From Anoxybacteroides tepidamans (GTDB taxonomy: Bacteria; Bacillota; Bacilli; Bacillales; Anoxybacillaceae), in contig NZ_JACHEP010000001.1 of the NCBI RefSeq assembly GCF_014201465.1, positions 493,254-557,253 of the forward strand: a stretch of 64,000 nt of DNA, in the 5' to 3' direction. Below, piece after piece: positions 54,008 to 63,990 of the stretch. Below the pieces are notes generated by a model, which had not been told where the DNA came from, made no database searches, and worked only from the letters and a program-made list of their open reading frames with translations. A program made the position numbers and the translations under genes. Numbering within the stretch: the stretch's first letter is position 1; each line of letters opens with the position of its first letter.

Positions 54008-55015
54008 TTACCCCCTTACCGCTTCGATCACAACTGCATGGGCGATTGCCGGAATTGATTCGTTTTGTTGAATCATTGTCGAACTTAATAAGGCGCCGGT
54101 CGCAACGACTAGCATCCTCTGAATCGTTCCTTTTTCCATCTCTTTCAACAAATAGCCGTACGTGACGACCGCACAGCAAGCGCAACCGCTCCCGCCGGCA
54201 AACGTCGCTTGATCCGGTCGATACACCATCAACCCGCAATCGTTATAATTCGTTGTCACATCGTACCCCGCTTCCATTAGCAACTCCTTGAGAATGATGC
54301 TGCCGACCCGTGACAAATCGCCGGTGACAATTAAGTCGTAATCCACTGGCGTGCGGTGTAAATCTAAAAAATGCTGCTCGATCGTATGAGCGGCTGCCGG
54401 CGCCATCGCAGATCCCATGTCGAGCAGATTTTTCAACCCCGCATCAATCACTCTTCCGATCGTCGCCGCTGCAACGCGAAAGCGGCCTTTTTTGCGGCCG
54501 ATCAGCGCCGCTCCTGCCCCCGTGACTGTAAACGTCGCGCTTTTCGGTTTTTGCACACCTAGCTCTGTCGGATAGCGAAACTGCCGCTCAGCCGTTGCGT
54601 TATGGCTGCTTGTCGCGGTAAGTGCTCGCCTTGCAAAGCCGCCATCAACAAGCGCCGCACCGACCGCGAGCGTTTCCATCGATGTCGAGCAAGCACCAAA
54701 CATGCATAAAAACGGAAACGGAAGTTCACGGGCTGTATAGTTAGCTGTCACATTTTGGTTCAATAAATCTCCTGCCAAAAAAACATCCATCTCATCCATC
54801 GTTATGTTGCCTTTTTGCAGGCAAACTTCAATCGCTTCTTTCATTAAGCGTCGTTCCGCCAACTCCCACGTTTTTTCGCCACAATATAAATTGCGGTATG
54901 CGACATCAAAATGCTCGCCGAGCGGTCCATCCGCTTCGAAAGGGCCTACTGCCGTTCCAGTTGCTTGGAGATAGACGTCTTCAAACACCCATGTTTGCTT
55001 GCCAACAAGTTTCAC
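54008..55015 (-). CDS. spoVAD: Stage V sporulation protein AD
   Basis: 335 residues with a thiolase-like fold (FGACSTSMETLAVGAALVDGG, ATSSHNATAERQFRYPTE) that binds dipicolinic acid. Faces the outer side of the inner spore membrane in Bacillus. ATG with GGGGGG upstream, 12 bp from spoVAC. Confidence 0.95.
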   Translation of the reverse strand: MKLVGKQTWVFEDVYLQATGTAVGPFEADGPLGEHFDVAYRNLYCGEKTWELAERRLMKEAIEVCLQKGNITMDEMDVFLAGDLLNQNVTANYTARELPFPFLCMFGACSTSMETLAVGAALVDGGFARRALTATSSHNATAERQFRYPTELGVQKPKSATFTVTGAGAALIGRKKGRFRVAAATIGRVIDAGLKNLLDMGSAMAPAAAHTIEQHFLDLHRTPVDYDLIVTGDLSRVGSIILKELLMEAGYDVTTNYNDCGLMVYRPDQATFAGGSGCACCAVVTYGYLLKEMEKGTIQRMLVVATGALLSSTMIQQNESIPAIAHAVVIEAVRG

Positions 55016-55027
55016 AGAACCCCCCCT

Positions 55028-55462
55028 TTACATGATGTAATACACCACTCCTAAAACGTAAGCGACCACGATTCCGTATACGATCGCGGCGCCACCAATT
55101 TTAAACATATGGTTCGCTACACCGCTGACCCATCCTTCGCTGCGATGCTCCATCGCTGCGCTGACAAGCGAGTTGGCAAATCCGCTCAGCAAAGCAGTGG
55201 CTCCGGCGCCGGCAAACTGGCTAAACGTGTCGTACATGCCGATGCCTGTCAGCAAAATCGCCAAACTGATCACTGTTAACATCATCCAATGTTCAGCAAC
55301 CTCCTGTGAAACACCGAACCCATTTATATACCATTTTTTCAGCGCTTCTCCTAAAACGCACAACAAGCCGCCGCTGACAAATGCTTTCAAGCTGTTCACT
55401 ACATACGGCGGTTTTGGCTGAAACTGTTTCACCGCCTTTTGATAGTTGTCGCGTAACCTCAT
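55028..55462 (-). CDS. spoVAC: Stage V sporulation protein AC
   Basis: 144-residue membrane protein, the mechanosensitive component of the SpoVA channel. The N-terminal YQKAVKQFQPKPPYVVNSLKAF and GAGATALLSGFANSL are conserved. ATG at 55462 after GGAGGGGAG; overlaps spoVAB by 4 bp. Confidence 0.94.
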   Translation of the reverse strand: MRLRDNYQKAVKQFQPKPPYVVNSLKAFVSGGLLCVLGEALKKWYINGFGVSQEVAEHWMMLTVISLAILLTGIGMYDTFSQFAGAGATALLSGFANSLVSAAMEHRSEGWVSGVANHMFKIGGAAIVYGIVVAYVLGVVYYIM

Positions 55463-55893
55463 GGTGATCTCCCCTCCACAAAATAAATCCAATAAAATAA
55501 CGAACCAAACACTTTTCCGAATACAATCGCCATTAATAATAAGACGATTTTATCGGCCATTCCCATTCGCTTCGCTAAAATTGGCCAGACGTTCAACACT
55601 TCCGTTAACGCGGCCGCGAGCATTCCGATAAACACTCCGCTAAACAATCCCATTGGAATGAGCCAATATTTAGACGCATATAAAACGGTAGAGCGAAGGC
55701 TCATCCACCCGCCAGCGACTGCACCGAACACTGCACCCCATTCGTACACATGAATCCATCTCATTGTTTTCGTTAATTGCGTCAGCCTTGGGATGACACC
55801 AAGAACGACTAAAAAGGCGACAAAGCCTGTTCCGACCGCCAGCCCTCCCGCAAAGCCGAACATGATGACAAGCATTACGTCAATCGTCGTCAA
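55459..55893 (-). CDS. spoVAB: Stage V sporulation protein AB
   Basis: 144-residue membrane protein with four helices ([25 protein letters not shown] at the start). TTG start at 55893, 14 bp inside the spoVAA end; the ribosome-binding site is poor, so coupling to spoVAA is likely. Needed for spore dipicolinate. Confidence 0.88.
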   Translation of the reverse strand: MTTIDVMLVIMFGFAGGLAVGTGFVAFLVVLGVIPRLTQLTKTMRWIHVYEWGAVFGAVAGGWMSLRSTVLYASKYWLIPMGLFSGVFIGMLAAALTEVLNVWPILAKRMGMADKIVLLLMAIVFGKVFGSLFYWIYFVEGRSP

Positions 55894-56503
55894 TTCGCTT
55901 CATACTTTCTTTGTTTTCATGTAAAATCACGTATTGGTCAAGCGATTGCTGGTAGTTGAACATTTCGACTTCGAGAGGGCTCGGTTCTTCATTCAATCGC
56001 TTGCGAAATACATGGTTAAAAAATAAAATCATGCCTAACCCTAATCCAAGCGAATACGGAATTTGAAACAATAACGGCTTCTCCACTTTTTCACCAGTGA
56101 TCATCGCATAAAGATGTTGATGCGTTTCTTTCATGCTGACATCTTCATGGAAATTCATAATCGCGATCGCTGATCCGATAAAAAGAAGAAGCCAAACGAG
56201 CAAAAAATAGGCAAACGAAACGTTTCGCTTTCGATATATGATTTCTACGATCGTTTGCGCTGAACCGATCGTTTGCACTTCTATCGCAGGATTGAAGCGC
56301 ATGATCGCCTCGACAACTTTCATCGCATCTATAATGACAATATTTTTATCGCTTGATTGGATGCGATATAGCGGAATCTTTTGTAGCTGCTCAAGCAAAT
56401 AATCATCGTTCGCGATCATCTGGACCACATCACCTACGAACACAACATCGTTTGGCTTCACTTGAATGCGATGGCGAAGTTTTATGAACACAATTTTTTT
56501 CAT
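55880..56503 (-). CDS. spoVAA: Stage V sporulation protein AA
   Basis: 207 residues (B. subtilis about 206). Soluble N-terminal part ([20 protein letters not shown]), two membrane helices (about 110-128 and 152-174), charged C-terminus. First gene of the spoVA operon. ATG at 56503 with AGGTGTGAGG; a GTG three codons upstream is possible. Preceded by a perfect sigma-G promoter. Confidence 0.9.
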   Translation of the reverse strand: MKKIVFIKLRHRIQVKPNDVVFVGDVVQMIANDDYLLEQLQKIPLYRIQSSDKNIVIIDAMKVVEAIMRFNPAIEVQTIGSAQTIVEIIYRKRNVSFAYFLLVWLLLFIGSAIAIMNFHEDVSMKETHQHLYAMITGEKVEKPLLFQIPYSLGLGLGMILFFNHVFRKRLNEEPSPLEVEMFNYQQSLDQYVILHENKESMKRIDDD

Positions 56504-56540
56504 TAACCTCACACCTTGAACATCAATTTTTTCTTATGAA

Positions 56541-56570
56541 TAGTATGTTTGGACAAAAAAGGAATCATGC
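56541..56570 (-). promoter_or_regulatory. Sigma-G promoter of the spoVA operon
   Basis: Minus strand GCATG (56566-56570), 18 bp, CATACTA (56541-56547), which matches the sigma-G consensus GHATR-N18-CATWNTA, 38 bp before spoVAA. Confidence 0.75.
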
Positions 56571-56608
56571 GGTTTCATCGCAATTACCATCAATTCTATA
56601 AAAAAGAA

Positions 56609-56637
56609 AAAGAATGGATGTCATTCACCCATTCTTT
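56609..56637 (-). terminator. Terminator of the spoIIA operon
   Basis: AAAGAATGG / CCATTCTTT with an 11-nt loop and a T-rich tail on the minus strand, covering the last codons of sigF and separating it from spoVA. Confidence 0.75.
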
Positions 56638-57373
56638 GTTTGATTTGCTGTAAAATCTTTTTTTCCAACCGTGATACTTGCACTTGAGAGATGCCTAATC
56701 TAGATGCCACTTCTGATTGTGTTTGATCTTTATAATAGCGCAAATACACGATGAGCCGTTCCCGTTCGTCGAGTTCTTCCATCGCTTTTTTCAAAACAAT
56801 TTTATCGAACCATGACTCTTCACCTTGGTCGGCGATTTGATCAAGAAGCGTAATTGGATCGCCATCATTTTCGTACACCGTTTCATGAATGGAAGCCGGG
56901 GAGCGGGCTGCTTCTTGAGCGAGCACGACGTCTTCCGGTGAAATTTGTAAATAATCAGCGATTTCCGTCACCGTCGGCGCACGACCATACTGTTTCGACA
57001 ACTCATCTTTCACCTTGCGAATTTTGTTGCCCGTTTCTTTTAACGAACGGCTCACTTTGACCGTTCCGTCATCGCGGATAAACCGCTGAATTTCACCGAT
57101 AATCATCGGCACCGCATACGTCGAAAACTTCACGTCGTACGATAGATCAAATTTATCGACCGATTTCAACAAGCCGATGCAGCCGATTTGAAACAAATCG
57201 TCCGGCTCATAGCCGCGATTGAGAAACCGCTGGACAACAGACCAAACAAGCCGCATATTTTTTTCAATGATTTCATCACGCGCGTCTTGGTCGCCTTGTT
57301 GACTGCGCCGGATGAGCTCTTTCAGTTCATGATCTTTCATTGGCGTCTGCTCTTGCTTGACATCGACATCCAT
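56621..57373 (-). CDS. sigF: Forespore sigma factor SigF (SpoIIAC)
   Basis: 250 residues. Region 2 (MRLVWSVVQRFLNRGYEPDDLFQIGCIGLLKSVDKFDL) and region 4 (TQSEVASRLGISQVQVSRLEKKIL) are almost identical to B. subtilis SigF. First forespore-specific sigma factor, held by SpoIIAB. ATG at 57373 (MDVDVK) after GGGAGAC. Third gene of spoIIA. Confidence 0.97.
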   Translation of the reverse strand: MDVDVKQEQTPMKDHELKELIRRSQQGDQDARDEIIEKNMRLVWSVVQRFLNRGYEPDDLFQIGCIGLLKSVDKFDLSYDVKFSTYAVPMIIGEIQRFIRDDGTVKVSRSLKETGNKIRKVKDELSKQYGRAPTVTEIADYLQISPEDVVLAQEAARSPASIHETVYENDGDPITLLDQIADQGEESWFDKIVLKKAMEELDERERLIVYLRYYKDQTQSEVASRLGISQVQVSRLEKKILQQIKQRMGE

Positions 57374-57386
57374 AGGCATGTCTCCC

Positions 57387-57827
57387 TTAATTGCATAGCG
57401 CTTTACTCTTTGTGATATATTTCGTTAAATGTACCGTCGTGCCTTTATTCACTTCTGAGTGGATCGTGACTTCGTCCATGAAATTTTCCATAATCGTAAA
57501 TCCCATTCCTGACCGTTCTAATTCCGGTTTCGTCGTAAACAATGGTTGCCGCGCTTCTTCAATGTCCACAATCCCCACGCCTTCATCTTTAATCGTAATG
57601 TGGACAACGCCATCCTCAATCACAACCGAAATGTACACCATTCCGTTCGGGTCGTTATTGTAGCCGTGAATAATCGCATTCGTCACCGCTTCGGACACGA
57701 CCGTTTTAATTTCTGTCAATTCGTCCATCGTCGGGTCGAGCTGCGCCACAAATGCGGCTACCGACACCCGGGCGAACGATTCATTTTGGCTTAACGCGGA
57801 AAATTGGAGGTGCATTTCATTTCTCAT
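57387..57827 (-). CDS. spoIIAB: Anti-sigma F factor / serine kinase SpoIIAB
   Basis: 146 residues, exactly the B. subtilis length. GHKL-type kinase with N-box [11 protein letters not shown] and G1/G2 blocks DEGVGI and [10 protein letters not shown]. Binds SigF and phosphorylates SpoIIAA. The ATG follows the spoIIAA stop directly (TGAATG). Confidence 0.97.
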   Translation of the reverse strand: MRNEMHLQFSALSQNESFARVSVAAFVAQLDPTMDELTEIKTVVSEAVTNAIIHGYNNDPNGMVYISVVIEDGVVHITIKDEGVGIVDIEEARQPLFTTKPELERSGMGFTIMENFMDEVTIHSEVNKGTTVHLTKYITKSKALCN

Positions 57828-58178
57828 TCACGCCACCCCCAATGTTTGTAATGCAAACTGTTCATCCGCTTCAAGCCGGATAATTTTAAACAAGCCGGAC
57901 ATATCAAATAATCGTTTCACCGTCGGAGAAATTGCGCAAACGATCATTTCTCCGCCCAAGTTTTTAATTTGCTTATACCGCCCTAAAATCACTCCGAGAC
58001 CGGAGCTGTCCATAAAGGTTAACTGTTCTAAATTGAACACGATATGACGAATCGATTTCGTTTCTAACATATCGGTCACTTTTTCGCGAAGCTCTTCCGC
58101 CGTATGATGATCAAGCTCCCCTGAAAGGCGGATGAGCAACACATTTTGTCTCACTTCAAAGTCCATAGCCAAACTCAC
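57828..58178 (-). CDS. spoIIAA: Anti-anti-sigma factor SpoIIAA
   Basis: 116-residue STAS protein with Ser58 in FMDSSGLGV, the residue phosphorylated by SpoIIAB. Dephosphorylated form frees SigF. GTG at 58178 (MSLAMDF) after GGGGGAAAG, matching the B. subtilis MSLG start. Confidence 0.96.
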   Translation of the reverse strand: MSLAMDFEVRQNVLLIRLSGELDHHTAEELREKVTDMLETKSIRHIVFNLEQLTFMDSSGLGVILGRYKQIKNLGGEMIVCAISPTVKRLFDMSGLFKIIRLEADEQFALQTLGVA

Positions 58179-58211
58179 TGCACTTTCCCCCTTGTCATTT
58201 CAGATAGGGAA

Positions 58212-58240
58212 CTATTTCTCTAAAATGAAGGGGAAGTCCT
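58212..58240 (-). promoter_or_regulatory. Probable sigma-H promoter of spoIIA
   Basis: Minus strand AGGACTT (58234-58240), about 12 bp, then AGAGAAATAG (58212-58221), close to the sigma-H pattern RNAGGAWWW and RNNGAATWW. Agrees with sigma-H control of spoIIA in Bacillus. Confidence 0.5.
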
Positions 58241-58306
58241 GCCATCTGACAAAACTAGTGCCAATTCAAAAAAAATAGAACGAAGTCTACAAAAACTGAC
58301 GGCTCT

Positions 58307-59482
58307 CTACGCTGATTTTGTCAACGTTTGTAGCGTTTGCTTAAATAAATCCCACCAGCTTGCTTCCGCAACCGACTGTTTCGCCACAAGCGGACGGCGC
58401 AATAGTTCTTTGCCGTCTTGCTTTAAAATGAGCGTTCCGAGCACTTTTCCTTTTTGAATCGGCGCTTTTACTTCTTTTATTTTCACGACCTTTTTCATCT
58501 CGTTCATAGAAACTCCTTTTTTCGTTAACACCGAAATCGGTTCCGCTGTGACAAGTTCAACTTCTTTCTTTTTCCCTTTACTTACTTTGGCGGTTGCGAT
58601 GACTTCATTTTTCTTATAAACCGGATGTGTTTGATATTGGCTAAATGCGTAATCCAACAATTTCGTAATTTGCGCGTTGCGGTCTTTCGGCGTCGGCGCC
58701 CCGAACACGACAGCAATGACGCGCATGCCATTCTTTTTCGCTGTCGCGGTTAAACAATACTTCGCCTCAGCGGTAAAGCCTGTTTTGACTCCATCTACCC
58801 CCGGATAAAATTTGACAAGTCGGTTCGTGTTCACAAGCCAAAATTTTTTATCGGTGTTTTCCCGCAAATAATCCTCATATTTTCCCGTATATTTTGTAAT
58901 TTCGTCATATTTTAATAGTTCCTTGGCCATCATCGCCATATCATAGGCGCTGCTATAATGCCCTTCAGCAGGAAGACCGGTAGCATTTTTAAAGACCGTA
59001 TCTTTTAAGCCAAGCTGTTTTGCTTTTTTATTCATCATTTCCACAAACGCTTCTTCTGAACCCGCAATTCGTTCGGCCATCGCGACAGACGCATCGTTGC
59101 CAGAACCGATCGCGATGCCGCGCATCAGTTCATCGACTGTCATTTCTTCACCCGGCTCTAAAAAAATTTGCGATCCGCCCATTGATGCCGCGTATTCGCT
59201 TGTTCGCACTTTTTCATTCCACTTGAGCTGTCCTTGATCGATTGCTTCCATAATTAATAACATCGTCATAATTTTCGTCATGCTTGCAGGCGGCAATTTT
59301 TCGTGAGCATTTTTGGCATACAAAATCGTCCCTGTATCACGCTCGATCAAAATTGCCGATCTCGCTTGGTCAACGAGTTCAATGTTTGATTTCACCGTTT
59401 TCACTTCCGCACGAACATTTGCATATATCGGCAATGTCCATGCGAACACTAGTACACATACATACACAATCGCTTTCTTCAT
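58307..59482 (-). CDS. dacF: Sporulation D-alanyl-D-alanine carboxypeptidase DacF
   Basis: 391 residues. Signal peptide (about 1-25), penicillin-binding fold with SMTK (67-70), SGN (127-129) and KTG (233-235), and a C-terminal beta domain with an amphipathic end (SWWDLFKQTLQTL). Works with DacB on cortex cross-linking from the forespore side. ATG at 59482 after GGAGGGG. Upstream of spoIIA as in B. subtilis. Confidence 0.94.
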   Translation of the reverse strand: MKKAIVYVCVLVFAWTLPIYANVRAEVKTVKSNIELVDQARSAILIERDTGTILYAKNAHEKLPPASMTKIMTMLLIMEAIDQGQLKWNEKVRTSEYAASMGGSQIFLEPGEEMTVDELMRGIAIGSGNDASVAMAERIAGSEEAFVEMMNKKAKQLGLKDTVFKNATGLPAEGHYSSAYDMAMMAKELLKYDEITKYTGKYEDYLRENTDKKFWLVNTNRLVKFYPGVDGVKTGFTAEAKYCLTATAKKNGMRVIAVVFGAPTPKDRNAQITKLLDYAFSQYQTHPVYKKNEVIATAKVSKGKKKEVELVTAEPISVLTKKGVSMNEMKKVVKIKEVKAPIQKGKVLGTLILKQDGKELLRRPLVAKQSVAEASWWDLFKQTLQTLTKSA

Positions 59483-59509
59483 TCCCACCCCTCCAATCTT
59501 TATACATGA

Positions 59510-59539
59510 CATTTTTTCCAAATTGTACGTTTTTATACA
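59510..59539 (-). promoter_or_regulatory. Sigma-F promoter of dacF
   Basis: Minus strand TGTATA (59534-59539), 14 bp, GGAAAAAATG (59510-59519), matching sigma-F WGYWTA and GGNRANAMTW except the last base. 28 bp before dacF. Confidence 0.65.
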
Positions 59540-59577
59540 ATAAATAAAAGAATTTCACAGCGTTTTGCGACATAAAA

Positions 59578-59601
59578 AAAGAGGCCTTTATCAGCCTCTT
59601 T
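59578..59601 (-). terminator. Terminator between pdp and dacF
   Basis: AAAGAGGC / GCCTCTTT with an 8-nt loop and T-rich tail on the minus strand, immediately after the pdp stop. Confidence 0.8.
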
Positions 59602-59602
59602 A

Positions 59603-60904
59603 TTACGAAATTTTGTCGTAAATGAGTGTCGGTGGTGTCACGCGGTTTGATGAGATTTTAATGCTTTCTGTTAATAGTTGCTTCACTTCGTCAATTTGTT
59701 CGGTATTGCTATAAATGGTAACGAGCGATTCGCCTTTTTTCACCGCATCGCCGACTTTTTTCCGCAACACTAAGCCGACAGCTAAATCGATCGTCGATTC
59801 TTTCGTCGCCCGGCCAGCACCGAGAAGCATCGCTGCTGTGCCGACTTCATCAGCGACAATTTTCGACACGTAGCCATCTTCTTTTGCTTCGAGTTCGATT
59901 TGATATTTCGCTTGCGGCAATTTCGATGGATCATCGACAACAGACGCGTCGCCGCCTTGCGCAGTTAAAAAACGCTTAAACGTTTCGAGCGCGGAACCAT
60001 CTTTGATCGCATTTTCTAATAGATGCCGCGCCTCTTCAAGCGATGACGCTTTTTCTGCTAAATAGACCATATGGCTGCCGAGCACTAAGCAAAGCTCTTG
60101 CAAATCGGCTGGTCCTTCTCCTCTTAACGTATCGATCGCTTCTTTTACTTCAAGCGCGTTGCCGACCGCGTAACCGAGCGGTTGGCTCATATCAGAAATA
60201 ATCGCCATCGTTTTCCTGCCGACGCGTTTTCCGATTTCGACCATCGCCTTGGCTAGCGCTTTTGCATCATCGAGCTCTTTCATAAATGCACCGGCTCCTG
60301 TTTTCACATCCAGCACAATCGCATCGGCACCGGCAGCAATTTTTTTGCTCATGATCGAAGAAGCGATTAATGGAATACTATTAACCGTTGCCGTCACGTC
60401 GCGCAATGCATACAATTTTTTGTCTGCCGGCGTTAAGTTACCAGACTGACCGACAACGGCAAGTTTATTTTTGTTTACTAGCTCAATAAATTCCTCATTG
60501 CTAATTTCAACGTGGAAACCAGGCACCGATTCTAGCTTGTCAATCGTTCCACCTGTATGCCCAAGACCGCGACCAGACATTTTCGCCACTGGCACACCGA
60601 CCGAAGCGACAAGCGGACCGAGCACAAGCGTCGTCGTATCGCCTACGCCGCCTGTTGAATGCTTATCGACTTTAATGCCTTCAATTTCGGACAGGTCGAT
60701 CGTGTCACCGGAATGAACCATCGCCATCGTAAGCGCAGCCGTTTCTTCTTCCGTCATGCCGCGGAAAAATACTGCCATCGCAAACGCGCTCATTTGATAG
60801 TCGGGAATCTCCCCGGTTGTATAGCCTTGAATAATAAATTGAATTTCTTCTTTCGTTAACGCATAACCGTCGCGCTTTTTTTCAATTAAATCGACCATTC
60901 TCAT
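59603..60904 (-). CDS. pdp: Pyrimidine-nucleoside phosphorylase
   Basis: 433 residues, the exact length of the Geobacillus stearothermophilus enzyme. Splits uridine and thymidine with phosphate. Signature [18 protein letters not shown] and the phosphate site [10 protein letters not shown] are visible. Last of three nucleoside-catabolism genes. Start ATG (MRMVDLI) 11 bp after the purine nucleoside phosphorylase gene. Confidence 0.95.
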   Translation of the reverse strand: MRMVDLIEKKRDGYALTKEEIQFIIQGYTTGEIPDYQMSAFAMAVFFRGMTEEETAALTMAMVHSGDTIDLSEIEGIKVDKHSTGGVGDTTTLVLGPLVASVGVPVAKMSGRGLGHTGGTIDKLESVPGFHVEISNEEFIELVNKNKLAVVGQSGNLTPADKKLYALRDVTATVNSIPLIASSIMSKKIAAGADAIVLDVKTGAGAFMKELDDAKALAKAMVEIGKRVGRKTMAIISDMSQPLGYAVGNALEVKEAIDTLRGEGPADLQELCLVLGSHMVYLAEKASSLEEARHLLENAIKDGSALETFKRFLTAQGGDASVVDDPSKLPQAKYQIELEAKEDGYVSKIVADEVGTAAMLLGAGRATKESTIDLAVGLVLRKKVGDAVKKGESLVTIYSNTEQIDEVKQLLTESIKISSNRVTPPTLIYDKIS

Positions 60905-60915
60905 CGCTTTTCACC

Positions 60916-61743
60916 TCATTCGTTTTGCGCCATTTCGCGCACAATGGCTTTCACAAACCGTAAAAAATCTGCTTTTACTTTTTCCGTCGTTTCGATCACT
61001 TCGTCGTGCGTCAGCGGCTGATCGAGCATTCCGGCCGCCATATTGGAAATGCAAGAAATGCCTAACACTTCCATGTTCGCATGGCGGGCAACAATGACTT
61101 CCGGAACGGTGGACATGCCGACCGCATCGCCGCCGAGCGCGCGAATCATGCGGATTTCTGCTGGCGTTTCATAGGACGGACCCGTATTTGCGACGTATAC
61201 TCCTTCTTGCACGCGAATTCCTAAGCGGGCAGCAACGTCTTTCGCAAGCTTCCGCAACCGTTTGCTGTAGGCTTCTGTCATATCCGGAAAACGGACGCCA
61301 AGCGCCGAATCGTTTGGTCCGATGAGCGGGTTCGTTCCCATATTATTGATATGATCGGAAATAATCATTAAGTCGCCAGGCGCAAATGATTCATTCACAC
61401 CGCCGGCAGCGTTTGTGACGATTAATTGCTCCACGCCAAGCGCCTTCATGACGCGAACAGGGAACGTGACTTTGTCCAAGCTGTACCCTTCATAGTAATG
61501 AAAACGGCCTTGCATCGCCAGCACGGTCGCACCTTCCAATTGGCCGTACACTAATTGTCCGGCATGGCCTTCCACCGTGGAAACTGGAAATTGCGGGATC
61601 TCGCTATACGGAATTTTCACGGCACTCTCGATTTCATCAGCCAACACGCCAAGGCCAGAACCGAGAATGAGCCCAATTTGCGGCGGTGTTGAAAATTTTT
61701 CGTTTAAAAATTGTGCGGCTTGTTCAATCGCTGCTCGATTCAC
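60916..61743 (-). CDS. pupG: Purine-nucleoside phosphorylase (trimeric, PNP-I)
   Basis: 275 residues. High-similarity blocks LGSGLGVLADEI, GHAGQLVYG, RFHYYEGYS, NAAGGVN and GMSTVPEVIVARH. Cleaves guanosine and inosine to base and ribose 1-phosphate. GGGGGAAC before the ATG, 12 bp after deoB. Confidence 0.94.
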   Translation of the reverse strand: MNRAAIEQAAQFLNEKFSTPPQIGLILGSGLGVLADEIESAVKIPYSEIPQFPVSTVEGHAGQLVYGQLEGATVLAMQGRFHYYEGYSLDKVTFPVRVMKALGVEQLIVTNAAGGVNESFAPGDLMIISDHINNMGTNPLIGPNDSALGVRFPDMTEAYSKRLRKLAKDVAARLGIRVQEGVYVANTGPSYETPAEIRMIRALGGDAVGMSTVPEVIVARHANMEVLGISCISNMAAGMLDQPLTHDEVIETTEKVKADFLRFVKAIVREMAQNE

Positions 61744-61755
61744 GAATGTTCCCCC

Positions 61756-62937
61756 TTACTTCAATTCCGCTAAAAAACTTGTTCCGTATTTTGGCATGTT
61801 GACATGAAAGTTTTCCGCAATCGTCGCACCGACATCGGCAAACGTTTGGCGAAGCGGCAATTCTTTTCCGCCATTCATGCTTGGACTATATACAAGAAGC
61901 GGCACATATTCACGCGTATGGTCCGTTCCGTGATGCACCGGGTCGTTGCCGTGGTCTGCGGTAATGATTAATAAATCGTCTTCTTTTAAAAGCGGCAACA
62001 CGTCCGCAAGGCGTGCGTCAAACGCTTCGAGCGCATCGCCATAACCTTTCGGGTCGCGACGGTGACCGTATAACGCATCAAAATCGACAAGGTTAACAAA
62101 ACTAAGGCCAGTAAAATCCATCCGTAACGTATCGACAAGCTTATCCATGCCGTCCATATTAGACTTTGTGCGAAGCGATTTCGTCACGCCTTCTTTATCG
62201 TAAATATCGGAAATTTTCCCGATCGCAATCACCTCATAGCCCGCATCTTGTAATTCGTTCATGACCGTGCGCCCGAACGGTTTTAGCGCATAGTCATGGC
62301 GGTTTGCCGTACGTTGGAAATTTCCTGGTGTGCCGATGAACGGTCGCGCGATGACGCGGCCAACCATATATTTTTCATCAAGCGTCAACTCACGGGCGAT
62401 TTTACAAATGTTGTATAGCTCGTCAAGTGGAATGACCTCTTCATGCGCGGCAATTTGCAACACGGAATCTGCAGACGTGTAAACGATCAATGCTCCTGTT
62501 TCCATATGCTCTTTGCCGAGTTCTTCGATAATTGCCGTTCCGCTTGCCGGTTTATTGCCAATTACTTTCCGCCCTGTCCGCTTTTCTAATTCCTCAATTA
62601 ATTCCTTTGGAAATCCGTCTGGAAATACTTGAAACGGCGTATCGATGCGCAGCCCCATTAACTCCCAGTGACCAGTCATCGTGTCTTTCCCAGCGGATGC
62701 TTCTTGCATTTTTGTATAGTACGCAAGCGGTTTTTCCGCTTTTGGAATTCCTTTAATTTCGCGAATGTTGCTTAACCCAAGCTTCGCCATGTTCGGCATG
62801 TTCAAGCCGCCGCGATGTTCAGCGATATGCCCGAGCGTATCGGCGCCTTTGTCGTTATATTTTTCCGCATCCGGCGCTTCGCCAATGCCAACAGAGTCCA
62901 TCACGATTAAAAATACACGCTTATATGTATGAGCCAC
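61756..62937 (-). CDS. deoB: Phosphopentomutase
   Basis: 393 residues (gene also called drm). Alkaline-phosphatase-type metal sites: [13 protein letters not shown] at the N-terminus, and ITADHGNDP and [10 protein letters not shown] near the end. Interconverts (deoxy)ribose 1- and 5-phosphate, feeding sugar from the two phosphorylases into central metabolism. The GTG at 62937 was chosen because AGGAGG lies 7 nt upstream; the ATG two codons earlier is one base from it. Confidence 0.95.
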   Translation of the reverse strand: MAHTYKRVFLIVMDSVGIGEAPDAEKYNDKGADTLGHIAEHRGGLNMPNMAKLGLSNIREIKGIPKAEKPLAYYTKMQEASAGKDTMTGHWELMGLRIDTPFQVFPDGFPKELIEELEKRTGRKVIGNKPASGTAIIEELGKEHMETGALIVYTSADSVLQIAAHEEVIPLDELYNICKIARELTLDEKYMVGRVIARPFIGTPGNFQRTANRHDYALKPFGRTVMNELQDAGYEVIAIGKISDIYDKEGVTKSLRTKSNMDGMDKLVDTLRMDFTGLSFVNLVDFDALYGHRRDPKGYGDALEAFDARLADVLPLLKEDDLLIITADHGNDPVHHGTDHTREYVPLLVYSPSMNGGKELPLRQTFADVGATIAENFHVNMPKYGTSFLAELK

Positions 62938-63003
62938 GTACATTCCTCCTATTTTCGCAAAATAGCGTTTCTTTTTATCATTTCCTTATTTTTTTTCGAA
63001 CAC

Positions 63004-63032
63004 ACCAATTGTTCATTGGTCAGAAGTCTGAC
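63004..63032. promoter_or_regulatory. Paired palindromes upstream of deoB
   Basis: Overlapping dyads ACCAAT-N5-ATTGGT (63004-63020) and GTCAGA-N2-TCTGAC (63019-63032), about 70-95 bp before deoB. They resemble repressor operators; the regulator is unknown. Confidence 0.4.
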
Positions 63033-63041
63033 AACTACATT

Positions 63042-63055
63042 ATAAAACGTTTTCA
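63042..63055 (-). promoter_or_regulatory. Near-match cre box upstream of deoB
   Basis: Minus strand TGAAAACGTTTTAT differs from cre at one fixed position, near the final CA. The bases also form the last codons of the transposase relic, so chance is possible. Confidence 0.25.
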
Positions 63056-63990
63056 TAATGATGCGCAATAAAAAAGCAGGAAAATCGTGAATACGTGAAT
63101 AAATTTGAACGATTTTTTAACAAGGCTCTTATATGCCGCATTTTCTGTTGTTTCAAACAGCGTAGGGACGTTGAGATATTGCTTGATCCAACGGAAGAAC
63201 ACTCTTCATGATCTCGAAAAACCACGACCCGATGCAGTTTTTGTGAACAACATTGCGGTGTTTCGAGTTGACGTGTGAGATCTTCGATGACTGAAGACGA
63301 AGAATAAGACAAGCGTCGCAAACTGTAACGACGATGAAGGTCTACATTGTCTTTCATTCAACTGATAAAATATTGTCCGTTCTCCACAAACTGTCCAATC
63401 GTTCGATTTTGAAATAGGTTCGGTCTTCGACAAGAATGTAGCGTTTGTCTGTGAGCACTTCTCCAGCAGGGCATCGTGTTGAAGCCCAATTGTTTCGATG
63501 ACGTCCATCGGCAATCCAAGTCCAAGCGAGTACACTATATGAAGTTTCATACCCAAGCGTTTCCTATGGTAAGCCGCCCATGGAAGACACGTTTATCCAA
63601 CCGTCATCGTGGTAGAATCCACGATACGGAGGGACTTTGGAAATCTAAGGGTCGACGGGTTTTACGATTACATTGGAAACGATCAAGGAAAAGAGACGTT
63701 TCATCACTTTATATGGAACGTTCTTGGCTTTATTGGCAACGTTCGAGTGATCGATTGCTGGAAGCCTATAAGAAACAGCCGCATCTGCTCCATGTCGAAA
63801 GCTTTTCCATTCGTTCACAGCTGCTATCACTAAAAAGTGGATAAGCGTCCGAACATCAAATTTCCGTGTGGTGTCACGGTAACCGACAAGTTCAGTGATT
63901 GCTTGTATATAAATTCAGTTTGAAATTCCGACACGTTTAATCAACCTGTATTCTTGTCTATACTGCTCCTAAACGAGTCAGTCAAAGGAG
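63053..63990 (-). pseudogene. Decayed IS4-type transposase gene
   Basis: Fragments of one transposase can be read in order on the minus strand across several frames. They are a block with VNEWKSFRHGAD and NVPYKVMKRLFSLIVS (about 63690-63900), then RIVDSTTMTVG followed by an in-frame TAA (63593-63595) and LPWAAYHRKRLGMKLHIVYS, VEDRTYFKIERLDSLW, MKDNVDLHRRYSLRRL to VVVFRDHEE, and FFRWIKQYLNVPTLFETTENAAY. At least three frameshifts and one stop are present. An internal deletion between RDHEE and FFRWIKQ removes the stretch with the catalytic Glu of the Y-R-E-K signature. No terminal repeats were found inside the window. Confidence 0.75.

Noticed and set aside
63476..63844. 122-codon plus-strand frame near the window end
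   Set aside because: Antisense to the decayed transposase, which can be read in fragments on the minus strand.
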